Below are positions 1 through 13,650 of a stretch of 64,000 bases of DNA, piece after piece. Origin of the DNA: Strigamia acuminata (lineage: Eukaryota > Arthropoda > Chilopoda > Geophilomorpha > Linotaeniidae); contig OX442316.1 of assembly GCA_949358305.1 (NCBI GenBank), positions 11,222,001-11,286,000 on the forward strand, read 5' to 3'. Each line of letters begins with the position of its first letter. The first letter of the stretch is position 1. A program made the position numbers and the translations under genes. Below the pieces are notes generated by a model, which worked only from the letters and a program-made list of their open reading frames with translations, was not told the DNA's origin and made no database searches.

Positions 1-3000
1 TTTTTAAAGACAAAACAAGATGGTGGTTACAAAAGGATTAACGAAAAGAGTCTTATTAGATGGTTAGGCAATCCAAATGGAAGAAAGCGCTTGGGCGCGG
101 CACTTGGTGGGGCAAAGCCTAACACACGCTTATGTAAACTATCTCTGAATAAATAAATAAATTATCAACTCGGACGATGTTTCGAAAAATAACTACCCTG
201 TATACAAACTCAAAGATCAACAGCAAGTTCAAGACAAACTCACTGAATGGAAAGCCATACGAGTACATAAGTACGTACCAGTTGATGCATTAAGCAAAGG
301 GCAATCCTATAAATCCCATCAAAGCATTCGAGCAAATTATCTAACTGTTAACTCGAGTCCAGTTAAGCCTTCAAGCACTACAAAGACAACAACATACTTT
401 ACTTATTCCAATCGCAGAGAAATTGTGGGCAGATGTGCGTGGCAATTTCAGAAATCGTTCTAATTAAGCAACAGTCGCGACTCTGCTGCCTCATTTTCTT
501 TAATTAAACAAGAAAATTTCATAAGCCTAATATCCTATTTAAAATAAAACTTGCATTCCCCTTAAATGTTAGTTTTTTATTATTATTTTATAAACAGACA
601 ATAATAAAAGAATTATCCTTAAATATTTACAACTGTTTTAACATAGCAAATAAAGCCATTAATTGTATTTTTATTACCTTTAATAACATCCTTAGTTAAA
701 AAAATCTCAGCTTTAATGGAAATTTTCATTACAAACAACTGAATTTAGTGCACGAAAGATGTGTGTTTGATATAATAAAGTTTGCGTGCTGTTTCCATAC
801 TACTTACTGAATCCTTTTCTTTGTTTTCTGGGAAAATTCACACAACACAACACCTGGAAAACATTCCATTTATTTTTTCCCTTTTTTTTACACTCAAACC
901 ACTGTCTCATTTTGCATTTATTCCAAACAGATTTATTTAACAAAACAAGTCCAATTTGTTTTTTTTAATAACACGAATGAAAAGTTAGAAGAAGAAAAGA
1001 AGAAAGCCGTCATAAATTTATTCTTAAATCTCACAACTGAGCAAGATTTTGGCAAATTGAAAAACTCAAAATCTTATACAAAAAAAAAAAAACCAAGCCA
1101 ACACCAATGAATATGGCAATGACGGTTGTCAAGGGATGGCTTCATCTACATTCCTTGCATGTGCCATGCCTTTAGCTCATTGTGTGCCCGAGTCTGATTA
1201 CTCCCTTTAGGGACCAGAGATTTTTTTTCTGCTGCTTTTTTCCTTCGCATTTCTAGATGACTGGAATTTTGCTTACTTAAAGAAGCAAAGAAAAAAATGT
1301 AAAAATTGAGTTCTGGAGGAAATTGGAATCCTTTGTAATCAAGTAATGGCTGTAGAACTCGAATTAGAGAAATTTAAGGTGGCGGAAGTCTCAACCAATC
1401 ACTAAATTCACTAAATCGTAGTGCAAACACCGAAAATGCAAAAAATACAAACATTTTCCCGTATTTTCACGCTATAAAAATATTAATTTTCGATAACATT
1501 TAGCTGAGACACCAATCCATAAGACATAAACCGTGAAAACAAATAACGTTATTTCTATTTTCGGACGCAACTATTGAAAAACATAAAAACTTCTATCACA
1601 CCCACTAAAAAGAAACGTAAAAAAACTGCTGTCAACTCTCCTCTATCTCTTGTCATTCCCCCCATGTTATCTCAAAATCTAACCAACCACACCCCAATCC
1701 TTCAACCCTGCACCTGACACATTTTCTGTGCATTCAGCACAAACATTCTGCACTTTTCCCTTTCATCGTTTTTACCTTTAAAAAAAAATTGATTCCAGCT
1801 TCATTCTGTGCATTGCAGCATAGAAATAGATTTTTCTTTTATTTTATGTACCATATATATATATATATTTGGACTTGAGAATTTTTTTAAGCAGAAAAAT
1901 GCAAAGTAATATATAACCTAAGAGAATCTAAAAGGAATTTGAGAAAACATATCTCGCAGTTTGGATCGCTGGGACGAGCGCTATTTGCATGCAATGCGAG
2001 GACGCGACCAGAAGCTTCTTTCTAGTTCACCAAGTACAGTTTCGCATACACACAAACACGAAAGACTTATTGATTTGCCATTTGGTTTTGTTTCTGACCT
2101 GCGAGATTATTGCATCGCTTCCGTGCCTTCATGAATTGCACTTGTCACAATTCATAAAGAAACAGTCGAAACCTAAATTCCTATGACCCGAATGCACAGC
2201 AACCGAGTGTTACTAACAACAATTCTTCTTTTTAAGAAAAAAAAAATCATCTCGCGGATTAAACTTAAAGTTTCTGTACGTTGCAAGTCACGACTAAAAG
2301 TCCTGATATTAAAAACGCTGAAAAAGCAAGTTTTAACTTAAGAAGATCGACAAATGTCGACTGCTTTCCGATATACCACTCTTCGTCGACCGAACGAGTG
2401 CAGACTTCCTTCTCCATGGCTCATGTCAGAGAACGATAGAAGCAAGAAAATGTTCTTAGTCTCGTGCTCACTCTTATCTGGTGCTTGGGGCTTCCTGAGT
2501 ACGTCTCTTTCTCTCTCTCTTCGCCTTCAAACCTTCTGTTACCACTACCTCCCACACTTCATCTTCTTCTATACTCTAGAACAGATCTCGATGACGTTTT
2601 GCACATGCCAGATTTGGTCTTTTTTTTATTAATATTCGCACACTCGTGTGTTTTTTCTTCTTTTTCTTTTACCAAAGATAACACTTTTCTTTGATGAAAA
2701 TCGATAAAAAGACAACTGAAGAGTGAGTAAAAATAATTGCTACAATAAAGCGAGTTGATGAACAGTTTGAGCGTACCGAATTAGTAATTTGTAAGGTCCC
2801 ACCCACAATTAAAATTATAAAAATCTCCGTACAATGAGTGGCTAATACAGGCAAGGCTAAATTGGCTGGGTAGAGAGGCCATTGTGTTTTTTGTTTACAA
2901 AAAGATAAACCACAATCAATGTCCTATCTCGTTCCACATTAAGTGTTCCGCCCACTATTCCACAATACCAATCTAGATACACACGAAATTTACTGCTAGC

Positions 3001-6000
3001 TCTGTTTTCGTGCATGGCTATAAACAATTATTGTAAATGCGTAATTTTACCGCTTTGCTTTGTAAGCGATAAATCTTTTGATTGAAAATTAGTCAAATCA
3101 AATCAACTATCTAGCATCGTCAAAAGTCGGACGAATCAAGAAAATTTATGGTTTATGTGAAAGATAAGTACGATTTGTTATTACTCGTATAAATTTAAAA
3201 GGTAAATATTTGGAAAACACTTCTCCAATTTACATCTGACAAGAAATACGATTAAGGAATTGTTAAATAAACACCCATTGCCGATTTTAATTTAACGCCT
3301 CAACTGGTTTGTGAGAAATTTTAGCATTAGAATCATATTATTAGTAAAACAAGCAAACAAGAAACTTAAAAATCATTCTTTTTGGATCATTTTGGTCACA
3401 GATCCCCTAATCTGTGATTTGTGATTACTTTACGACCTGATTTCAAAATACTGTAATGACAGGCTGCCCTCCAACCACACCACAAAGGACTCGTGCGGTT
3501 TTAAATCCTGTACTAATTACTTCGCTGTAACTCAATCAGAAGTAATATATTGTGAAGTACAAAAAAAAACACATTTTAAACGAAACTGCTGATTATTGTC
3601 AATTCTAACAGTAAGAGCAACGCCAAGAACCAATTCGAGCCTATCATCAATGCTCCAGTTTTCAGCTTACTTATCTTTCAAATTATATATTTATATATAT
3701 ATATTTATATATATTTGGTTATATTTATTTTATCTGCTCTCTTTCCCTTTTGTTTCACTCTCAATAAGAAAGAATGCAACGAGATTCAGTAATTGAACAA
3801 GGAACGAGAGGGCACTCAAGAGGAAAATAACGGAATTAAGACGTGCTGATGGCGAAAGAGAGAGCGAAATAAGTATCAGCCCTTCGTCGTCCCTATCGTA
3901 CGTCGTTGGCCGCCCCAGTTCAGCACCTCAAGAGTTCTCTCTCTCGGCAGCAAGAGGCGCCTCGTTGCCAACACAACGACAACGACCAGAGATAAGAAAC
4001 TGTAATTACACGACCACAAGAATTCTTTAGGCACAAACGATGAGAGTATATGGAGAAGCTTTTCCTTTGTTCCTCCTTTGTAATGTAACAACTTTTCTAC
4101 ATATATATTATTTTCCGCTCATGAATCTTGTTAACTTTGATACAGTACTCCAATTAAAATAATATAATATGTCCTGCAAAATAAACGTCGATTTCCGATA
4201 TAAAAAAAGTAAAATACTGAATGCCTCGTACCAAGGTTAGCACGAAAGCGAAATTTTAATCACTGCCCATAAATCTCGCACTATCGCACGAGATAACAAA
4301 AGTATAAAATATCACATTCTAGGTAATCCTTGTGCATTGTTTCACTTTTCCTTAACCACACACAAAAAAAATAATAACAAATCAATATTTTTTTTTCAAT
4401 TTATTTAATGTCCTGGCGCAAGGTTAGGTCGGCTAAATATTTTATATACATATATATTTTTAATCTGAGAAAGAGAAAAAATTTTAATGAATTTCGGTTT
4501 TTCAACTCTCTGAGAAAAGACCATCAGATGCCAAAGCTGGCACCGCTAGAACTCATCATCGAACGAAATTACTTCGAATCCATTCTCACCTGTACCACGC
4601 ATGCCACAATAAATTTCAATTCCACTCAATTCGCGTCCAATTTCTTTTTACTTTTATTCTCAAGCAACTTCCTCCATCCCCCCACCCAGTCAAGGGAAAT
4701 GCACAAAATTATTGTTGAGAACCCTTACAACCATCACGCCGAAAAAGAAAAATATATATAAATATATATATATAAATTTTATACAAGTATATATATATAT
4801 ATCGAAAATAAATAAATGTATATCAAAATTCAATCATAAGAGCCGAGATAGTAAATCACTCAACAAAAACCATTCATCCCAATTAGTTTTTTTCTCCACT
4901 TGTTCCGATGTAGTGCACACACAAGATTGGATTCGAAAAATTACACGATGAAAAGGGAATAAAAAAACACACACACATTCCACCCACTTCTTATTGATTC
5001 TACATTTCCCTGCTTAACTCGGTCTGAGGATAAGGAAGGAGAAAAGAAGATAAAGTAAATTATGAGCTAGGTCTGCAACAGGCTTGTTAGCAGCAGCGAG
5101 TTATTAATTGTAATTGCTTGCGTAAGAAATGAACCACCCACACTCCTCACATCAAACTCGTTCATTATCCGCTCCTTTGAATCAAGTGCTGTTGAGTGCA
5201 GCTTAACACAATTTTTCAACTTCCTGCGTGACAGACCTCTTCAATTAAAAAAACCCAGCTATAACGAGATGAATTCAATCCATTATTTCACTTTATTTAA
5301 TTTGTCACAATTTAATCACGTCCTGAAATTAGCTCAATTCTTACCCATCCCCTTTATCACTCACCACACAAACTTTTTTTTTGACACTTTTTTATATTAA
5401 ACATCGGTCAAACTAACGTTAATGCCCATAAAGTAATAAAACCCTGGCAATTTTGAACTTAGAATTACACTAAGCACTTTATTATTAAAATTTGTTTGTA
5501 TGCAATTCCATTTAAGCTGTATTTGCCCCTCAAATAAATGTTACAAGTGGGAGATGTAATTTTGTTTTATTTTCCGTGCCGAAGTAACGTACAACTCAAG
5601 AAATTGCTGTAAAACCCGCCCATAAACAACTTTTTATCGTTTTTAAATGTATGTATTAGTTGCAATCAAAACTGTACTCAAGAAAGAACCGAATAAATGC
5701 CAGTTCGGTGAGACTTAAGAAATCCAGTAAACTATTTATATAGGTAAATTTATCTCTTCAACTTAACGCCGTAGAGGTGTTTGTCGAATAACTTTCTTAA
5801 GGACACAACCACGAGTCAAGAGTCAATCGGTGGCAAATGTTCCCGCCACAGAAACAGAAATGAAAAACAACCAGAATTCCCAGTGTATCACCCTAATGTT
5901 TTAATGGAAAGAGGCAATCAGCATCAGCATGGTAAGCCTTTCCTATCCCTCCGGTAGGAACATTTACATAGAAAGTCGCAGACGAAAGATTTCTAGTTCA

Positions 6001-9000
6001 TGCAAAATTCTCTGGTTTCACAAATGAAATTTAAAAGAAAATTACTCAAAACTTTTCAATTTAAATTTAAGAAGTAAAGTTTCGGGAGAGCGTTTATAAA
6101 CTGTTCAGTGAAAAAAAAAATCAAGAATGCACGTGCAAGAAATCCCAAAGATTTTATTCTTAATTACACTAGAAGCCTTAATTAATTTTTATCCTCTTCG
6201 TTCAAATTAAAGCGTTATCATTTTCCCCAGTATAGCGAGAAATAATTTTCAGAGATTTGCACGCATTGCTTAGTCTCGTGAGTCAGTTTTGCACACAAAA
6301 AAAAACACATATAAAATTTAAAAAATAAAAAATAAAAATAGCATAATTAAATTTGCATAACAATTTAAACACAACACGGCTACTTTCGTGTCACATTTTA
6401 CCAACATGCTCCCAACGATTAAACTTAATATGCAAATAATTTTTATTCCTAAATTGATTGACCCTTATATATTTAAAAAAAAAATTGCAAAGTTAATTCA
6501 TACAATTTCCCTTAAATTTTTCGATCAATGTTGTATAATTAATTATTTAAAAGAAAAAAATACAATAAAAAGTATCGACGATCTGATACGTAAACCTAGC
6601 TTCGCGCTCCAGCTAATATGAAAAAGTCATTAAAACGGCATATTCTTTTCCAATTCCAATATATCAAAACCTCCGCTCTCTCTCGGGTTAAGCAAGCGAA
6701 CATTTTTTTGGCAGTAGACTCACTCGTTCAATGCCAAGCGAGCTGAAATTCCGCTCTCTACATACAACAACAAGTCGACAAAAGCCTTAGATGATGCACA
6801 GCGCGAAATCCTAATCCAAAAAGAAATGACGAGCCTCAGTTGAAAGAGAGACCTCTTCAATAGTGCCATCTTCCGCACTCCAAAAATCCTCAATCCTCAT
6901 CATCTTTTCTACTCTTGACTTGCGTTTTATTTATTTGCTCCAAAAAACCATTCAAGTCCACGAAGGAAACTCACACCCTTTCTAATAATAACAGAAATAT
7001 TGCCAGTTTTCTTCTATCGCTGAACAAACAAAAAAAATGAAGGAAAAAAAAACGATTCAAGAAGATTTATATATCGAGTACATATTTCAGGTATAATAAC
7101 TAGCTTTGAAAAGAAGGTCTGATTGACACATTTCAATCATCGTATCATGTTTGGACAGCCGTATGGTTTCTTCAAAAGTAAAGAAAAAAAATAATATAGA
7201 AGTCTATAAACCAAATTCCACACTCTATTTCGATTTTTTTTACATCAACATGAAAGGTTGATATGAAGATGGACAAGTTGAAGTGTGTTATTTATCCATG
7301 GAGCTCGTTTTAGTGCCAGCAAATAAGTCTCCAAGAGCTCGCCGCGCATGAATGGAATTTTAATCATCCACGAACAGTAAAAATCGTAAACACGTAAGCA
7401 ATTCAATATTAACTTTTGAAAACAAACGACAAAAAACACTCATTTTTGAAATTCTAATATAGATAATGTTGCACACACGACTAATTTTATACATATTTTG
7501 TAAACAGAAAGGAAAAAGAAAAAGGAAATGTTAAATTTTTAAATATATAAATGCGGTGGAAAACAAAAGTTCGTTAAATTGCATCCATTCCTCAGAGTTT
7601 TGAGGTTTACCCATAAACAAAATTTTATTATGTAGCCCCCTGCAATTGCCACAGATCACAGTGAAAAGGCATAAACCATACTTCATAGAGAAACTTACGA
7701 GTCCCTAGCGTTAGAATATTTCACTTTTAGCCATAGATAAAAAGGGAGAAAAAAATCTCTTCATAAACTCAACCCTTCTGTAATAGTCCTTAAATTCAAA
7801 CGCCAGTTGAAAATTATTTTCATCAAAGCTGTTTCCTTCTGCTCAAATCTGACTGCAATTCTTTTAAAGAAATGAGGAAGTCATCTTTTTCGTAGATAAC
7901 ATTTGCATGTAATTGGATTCACTCAAGTTCAACATAAATTTATTTTTCCTTTTCCCTTCACATACAAATTTTATAATTGTCCTGCCAGACTCGGTTATTA
8001 TCCTCACTAAATCTATTTCAACTTTTATATTTCCTCTAAACTGACACAGGCTTTCACTAAATCCTGCAGTTACCACAAATGAATGAAATGAAACTTGCAC
8101 TGACTTTTAATGCTTCTGTTTAAAATTGACGAATAACAAAAAGAAAAATAATTTAAAAAAATAAAAAAGGCTGCTTTTATACCAACACAGCCATCAATTT
8201 TGCATTTAATTATGCATGTGTTTTGGATTTTAGTGAGATTTAATCAAAGACAAAAACAGATTAAACATCATTAACAATTCTCAAAGAAAAATGTATTTTT
8301 TTTTTTTAAAAATAATAATTTCTACTTTTTGCTTAGTAAAAAGTTAATATACACTAAAGATATAAATTTCATAGCAACGGAAGAGGGAAGCCTTCATTAA
8401 TATTTCATCCATTTTTTTTTAAAAAAATATAATTTTTATTTCATAGCAAAGCTGAACAAAAAAATGACAGCAATTCTTTCCGCTTCCATCCACCACAAGC
8501 AGTTCGCTTTGCAAGAATAAGCAGAAGCTTCAGTAAAAATGTATATGTAAAATTCGTGCAAAATTTTGACAATTCAAATATTCCACATGGAATAAAGTAT
8601 ACGCTCAAAATGCGTGCATGCAGAGAAAACTGCTTTGAATAAATGTTATATATCCCAAGTAGGTATTGCAGCATATACACAGTCCACAAAAGATAAACAA
8701 GAAAAACGTTAGAAAACTTAACCATAATCCCGTACCATATATCTCTCTGAAGAAGGAAGAATGTGAACAGCTGTGCAAATGTTTTCATTTAAAATTCCAC
8801 GCACCCCATAGTACATGAGTAAAGTTTTCAAACATCCTAAAAATGTAATTTCCCTTCTCAGCTTTTCACAATAACAAATGCAACCACAACGGATTTCAGC
8901 AAAGAAAAGGAAACAAGGCCGACGAACCCAACTACCCACACATTCATAATAAATCAAAATCTTCATTGAATTAACCAAAGAAATAAAAACTAAATATCAT

Positions 9001-9120
9001 TTCCTCCCATTGTGGCAAGGAAATTCCAGCGTTACACGTTTATCGGTTAGGCCTATTCTGTATAAATCAGCTTAAAGATAATAGAACAGTTCAGTTTCTG
9101 TTTAGTCGCTTAATTAAGGT
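1..9120. other. AT-rich non-coding stretch, no gene seen
   Basis: Only short random open frames are present, many of them low-complexity (F/K/N/I-rich). TA microsatellites lie near 1853-1869, 3688-3716 and 4745-4803. A GA/GC-richer patch at about 3850-4020 and one at about 6670-6850 stand out against the background but contain nothing I recognise. Confidence 0.5.
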
Positions 9121-9199
9121 GTAAAAGAGTGTTGGTTTGTGCGATGACCTTTAAAAAGACGACTCCACTGCACTGCATTTGTTCCATATTGAAATGCAA

Positions 9200-9770
9200 A
9201 CTAAGTAATCTACAGCCAAACAGGAGATGGCGCCACTGTCCGGGTCACATCAGTTCCGGTTCTTCTAACGGGTCGCCCTTTCGGTTTAATTCACTAACCA
9301 TTCGTTTTGGATCCTATTCTGCTAGATTGGCAAATGGGGAATTGGAAGAAGACCAAATGGGTTTCTTAAAACTCAGCGCGGCGTTTGGGGCTCCGCCTTA
9401 AGCCACAGATGGGTCAGATGCCTCCCCGGCGTTGGGTACGCTGACCATAGCCAAGGCAAACGTTGTCATTAACCCCGCAGCGTCGGCTGCAACAGAGGAC
9501 AAGAGCAATCCAAGACGAACAACTGCTGACACAAGACGTGGCTGCCCGTGCCCATACATTCGACCTATTTGCACCGGAGAAAAAGTAGCCAAGTTCAGAT
9601 AAAAATTGTTGTGGATAAAGAAAGCGGCAGAAATTTCACGCCCCGAAGCTCGGACAGTGGCCAATTCCGCTCCAGTCCACATAAAGCGAGTCCAAATAGA
9701 CAAATTGTAGAGCGAATTTCGATAGGAGGCGAAATAGCCATAGCTTGTCCCGTGAAAAATTATAACTAAA
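9200..9770. other. GC-enriched patch with overlapping short open frames, unidentified
   Basis: This roughly 570-base segment is clearly richer in G/C and CpG than its surroundings. Several short frames are open on the plus strand in succession (one ending at 9401, one from about 9405 to 9601, one from 9548 to 9769), and there is a 101-codon frame on the minus strand. The middle plus frame holds a CPCPYIRPIC string that loosely recalls the start of a Kazal-type inhibitor domain, but the GSDG/TY part of that domain is absent. It could be an eroded coding or transposon fragment, or a regulatory island. I do not assign a function. Confidence 0.3.
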
Positions 9771-9853
9771 TCTAACTAGAGCAAGGTTTACGAACCAAAA
9801 CTAACTAAACTTTTATTTTGCATTAATTATAGTAGTATTTAAAAATCAATCTA

Positions 9854-10139
9854 CCGTATATCCCCGTGTATAAGCCGACCCCCCCATTCTGAGGCCCCAT
9901 TTTCCTAATAAGTGGTGTTCGCGCGTATAAGCCGAGTACGTCAAAATGTTTTAAAATTTAGTCAAAAATTGATGAAATTGACTACAATGGTTGGTCTTAT
10001 ATACAATACAAAATGTAACAAAACGTAGCACGTACGTTACATATTTTTTTTTAAGTATTACGCACGTATAAGCCGACCTCCCCAATTAGAGGCCCGAATT
10101 TTGGAATAAATCGGGCGGCTTATACACGGGGATATACGG
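9854..10139. mobile_element. MITE 1: TA-flanked, 24-bp perfect terminal inverted repeats
   Basis: The left end CCGTATATCCCCGTGTATAA continues into GCCG, and the right end is its exact reverse complement; the match is 26 bp if the flanking TA on each side is counted. The TA at 9852-9853 and at 10140-10141 fits a TA target duplication, as in Tc1/mariner and pogo-type elements. An internal copy of the GTATAAGCCGACC motif followed by a GAGGCCC motif occurs near both ends, so the subterminal regions are also related. There is no coding capacity, so it is a non-autonomous element of about 286 bp. The superfamily is inferred from the TA only. Confidence 0.8.
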
Positions 10140-13100
10140 TAATTCTTTTTTAAATTTTTTTTCCTATAATCTTTAAATTAAAATAATGGGAAACTACTTT
10201 AATATAAGAAATGCGAGTCGAGACTATTAAAAGAACCAGTATTTCCATTAACCCCCATTCACATTTCGAAACTTGTACCTCTCTCGTCCTGAAATAGATT
10301 ATCATAAATTTTGCATAGTCATTAATTGACTTAACCTCATTACCGTTATACAATTTACGATTGAAATATGTGCAGTGGTAATAAAAACCTAATTTTAAGT
10401 TAGCACCTTTTCCTACAGTTAGATGAATAAATTACCCGAATTTTCTAAAAACAAAAAGGAAAAAAAAAACACTTCTTTAAAAAATTCGTTTTCATGCAAA
10501 AACATTGCCGCAAATTTAAAAATCGAATTATTCAATTATTCATGGCGAGAAGTAATAACATCGAAGCCCTGTTTATCCAACCATCATTCCTGTTTGTTGT
10601 TATTTGAAAGAACAGCAATAAATCTATTCTGTGAAAACGTTTACTCATTGGCATCGACAAAAAAACAGCATCACAATATACATACTTGTACAGCCAGAGG
10701 AAAGCGGAGCACCGACTCGACTAATGACGGCAATGTACACACGACAAAACTTCAAAACTAATTTCAGATTCAGATACGCCTTATTAATACCTTAATTAAC
10801 AAGACAAAAAATAGCAAACTAGTAACGAACGGTTAAACTTGAATGCTTAAAGCAAAAACCACTGCAAACATGTTCTTATGTCTCCCATGGAAATCCTTGT
10901 TAAACTTGTCGAAATATAGTGTAAACAAAGCAGTTCATTTTCCTCTTAGGTGATGATGAGAAATAATAAAAGAATAATAAAAGAATAATCAATCACCTGG
11001 AAAAAATTGCATCCATTCCATTGCCATTTAATTCATAAAACAAATCTTTTATGACCTTTGCTCAACCAGAATAACTTGGTATCAATAATTTTGAATGTCA
11101 CAGTGCAAGCACTCAAAAGCAACCATATGAAGGAAAAAAATGGAATAAGTATAACAAGAAACTTCTACAATAATATGTCGTCTCGTGCGAAATGTCTTTC
11201 CTTTCGTGAGATTTTATGGTTTTGATGATGGGTTGGTGTTTGGGCAAAGCAACTGGATTTGTGCCAACACTCAGTGTGGCACCGAGGATGGACTGATAAT
11301 GCTCGACCCACACGAGGCTGTGGTGCATGGCACGGAGTCAAGCAAAAGCCAATTACTCATTCATGCTCCAGCGCCAACAAGGAAAATGACAGATGACTCC
11401 AACCAATGCAACAAAGATGGCATCAAACAAAAACTAATCAAAATTGCCTTATCTCGCTAATACATGCACGTTTACAAAATTTCATCTTTTTTCCTTTTAC
11501 AAAAATCCAATCATTCATTACGCCAGACGCACACCTTTATTTCTCCTGCCCTAATTACTTATCCCCTTTTACCAGCGCTGTTTTTTTTTCTTCTTCTGCT
11601 TTTCACCATCAATTTGGTCTATTTTTTGAAATTCTACTCAACATTTTCCTCTCCCCTCAGCACAACTGTGTTGTATACGATAGCAAGGTAAAAGCTGAGT
11701 GCAAGAGATTTCGAGACTAGATAAAATTTTACCAACTTTAGAATCCTTTTATGGTTTTCAAACCACATGAGAGTAAGAAACTGTGTTGCTGCACATCTTT
11801 CTTACTACTGTTGCTGCAGATGCAATCGAGGCCACTGACTTATACACAAAACTATTCATGGTGATATAAAATGTTACTGCAAACATAATTAAATTATTCA
11901 TCGTATCGTCAAAACCTTTTAAATTTCTTCTCAACACACCAAAATCAACTCATTTTAGAAAAGAATAAATACTCGACCTCAATTGTTTTCACTTTATTCA
12001 ATTAGACGCATTACTAAATGTTTAATGTGTTTTCGTTGTTTGTTTGACACTCCCAAAGAGTGGAGAATATTGGCTACATTATTGCACACGGGTTAAATTT
12101 ATTATTTTGTTTCAAAACATGTCGGTTCATAAGATCGTAAAGGTCACGTGTAACAGAATGTCGGCCACCAATTATAAGACAAAGCGTGTCATGTCTGCGT
12201 TTTGCTTGCCATCCATTTCCTTTCTGCAATAATTATCCTGAAAAATATTTCTTCAAGTAACTCGACGCATCACTTGAGGAAAGGAGAGGACCTGTTTTAG
12301 CTTCGTTGATAGCCGGCCAGTGCTATCGCGGAGGTGAAAAGGCCGTGGCTTGCTTTACTGGACCAAACACAAGCATTGCATTTTAATTTGATGCACTTTG
12401 TAAGAGTGGAAGTTACACTGCCACTGCTGCCATCATGCTTGCAATCGCAATTAAAAGTCCACTTCGCTATAGGCTCATCTACGTTGAAATATGGCAAGAA
12501 ATTAGTAAGGTTATGACTTCATTAACCTGTACAACGCAAATCAAGACTTCGAATCCATTATGGTGATCAAAGTGTACACGCGTGCAGCCGTGCAGGTAAA
12601 CAAAAAAAAATTCCTATTTCTAATTTTCATACAACTAATGAAAGCAGCCAAAATTAAAAATTTCTAAGCCTTAGAAAAATATTCATATTACAATCAAAAC
12701 ACATCAATCTTAGCAAATTTTTAATTAAACAACAACAAATCAACCGGAATCGACTATAGATCCCCGAAAAGTTAAAATCCACCAAGTTTGAATAAAAACA
12801 TGTTTACTAACAACAAACTTTTCATCATTAATTTTTGTCTTACGCCACATGATTACAAGACAAATAGCAGCAGCGCTGTATTTCTGGTTTGTGTATGCGG
12901 GTCCGACATTGATTTCTCTAAAATTACATTCTAGATCAAACAAACTAGCACAATATTTGGATGGTAAAATGTTTAGAAACGCGTGCCTTTGCTTTAAGTG
13001 CTATATACTATAAAGCTAAGAATATTTAAACATTTGTTTAAAGAAAATCGATGTTCCAATGCCACGCAGGTTTTCGCTACCATCAAATGGCATTTTCATA

Positions 13101-13313
13101 TCATGATTTTGTAATAACACAAGATATATAACTCATACACAAAAATAAACCTCAGAATAACAAAAAAAAATTATTATAACGTTTGTAGTATGTTAAAAGT
13201 GGCGTATCAAATCTATACTAACTCCTGTTGTACCTTCATTGTGCACAATATATCTTACGCCCACGCGTACAGGTAATAAATCATCTGTAGATGGGTTCGT
13301 AAAGTCATTAAAA

Positions 13314-13380
13314 CGAGTGTAATTCGTATACGCGAAAGCAAATCGCTTGATTTCCATGTAAAACAAGCGATTTTCACTCG
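13314..13380. repeat. Palindromic repeat, copy A
   Basis: The core arms AAATCGCTTG (13340-13349) and CAAGCGATTT (13364-13373) are perfect inverted repeats around CATGTAAA, and outer arms CGAGTG / CACTCG close the structure. A shorter copy with the same core lies at 49018-49071. It is longer than copy B by an insertion near 13324-13341. Confidence 0.6.
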
Positions 13381-13614
13381 CCTAATTGTTTTGCACTCGT
13401 TTAACTGACTTTTCGAACTTATCAACTATTCCTTTCTTAAATTGAGATTGGTTTTGCCTATCAACTTGGGGATAAATGAAGTAAAAAAAATAGTAAAACG
13501 ATGCATGTAACGAATAAAGAAAAAGGGTTGTTAGCATTTATGAGTTCTGTCTAGGGGCTACTTTCGAAGCCTTATGCTAACCAGAAGTAAGCACCACTTG
13601 GCAATCAGCCATGG

Positions 13615-13631
13615 GTCACAGCCGCTGTGAC
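13615..13631. repeat. Short perfect palindrome GTCACAG-N3-CTGTGAC
   Basis: Two 7-bp perfect inverted arms separated by CCG, immediately left of the nuclear-receptor-like site. Its function is unknown; a dimeric binding site is possible. Confidence 0.3.
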
Positions 13632-13635
13632 ATTC

Positions 13636-13650
13636 TGACCTGTGAGGTCA
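13636..13650. promoter_or_regulatory. Everted AGGTCA repeat with 3-bp spacer (ER3-like)
   Basis: TGACCT at 13636-13641 and AGGTCA at 13645-13650 form an everted pair of perfect nuclear-receptor half sites. Such half-site pairs bind nuclear-receptor dimers in animals, but a 12-base motif can occur by chance in a window this size, so this is only a candidate intronic site. Confidence 0.2.

Noticed and set aside
8441-8788. 115-codon minus-strand frame rich in Leu, Phe and Tyr
   Set aside because: The hydrophobic, low-complexity make-up follows from AT-rich DNA; no membrane-protein family is recognisable and there is no supporting context.
9548-9601. Kazal-type domain suggested by CPCPYIRPIC
   Set aside because: The downstream conserved glycine/tyrosine segment and the remaining cysteines are missing and the frame stops soon after.
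11185-11460. 91-codon plus-strand frame in a GC-richer patch
   Set aside because: No recognisable family, and the opposite strand is also open over the same bases; no splice or start context decides between them.
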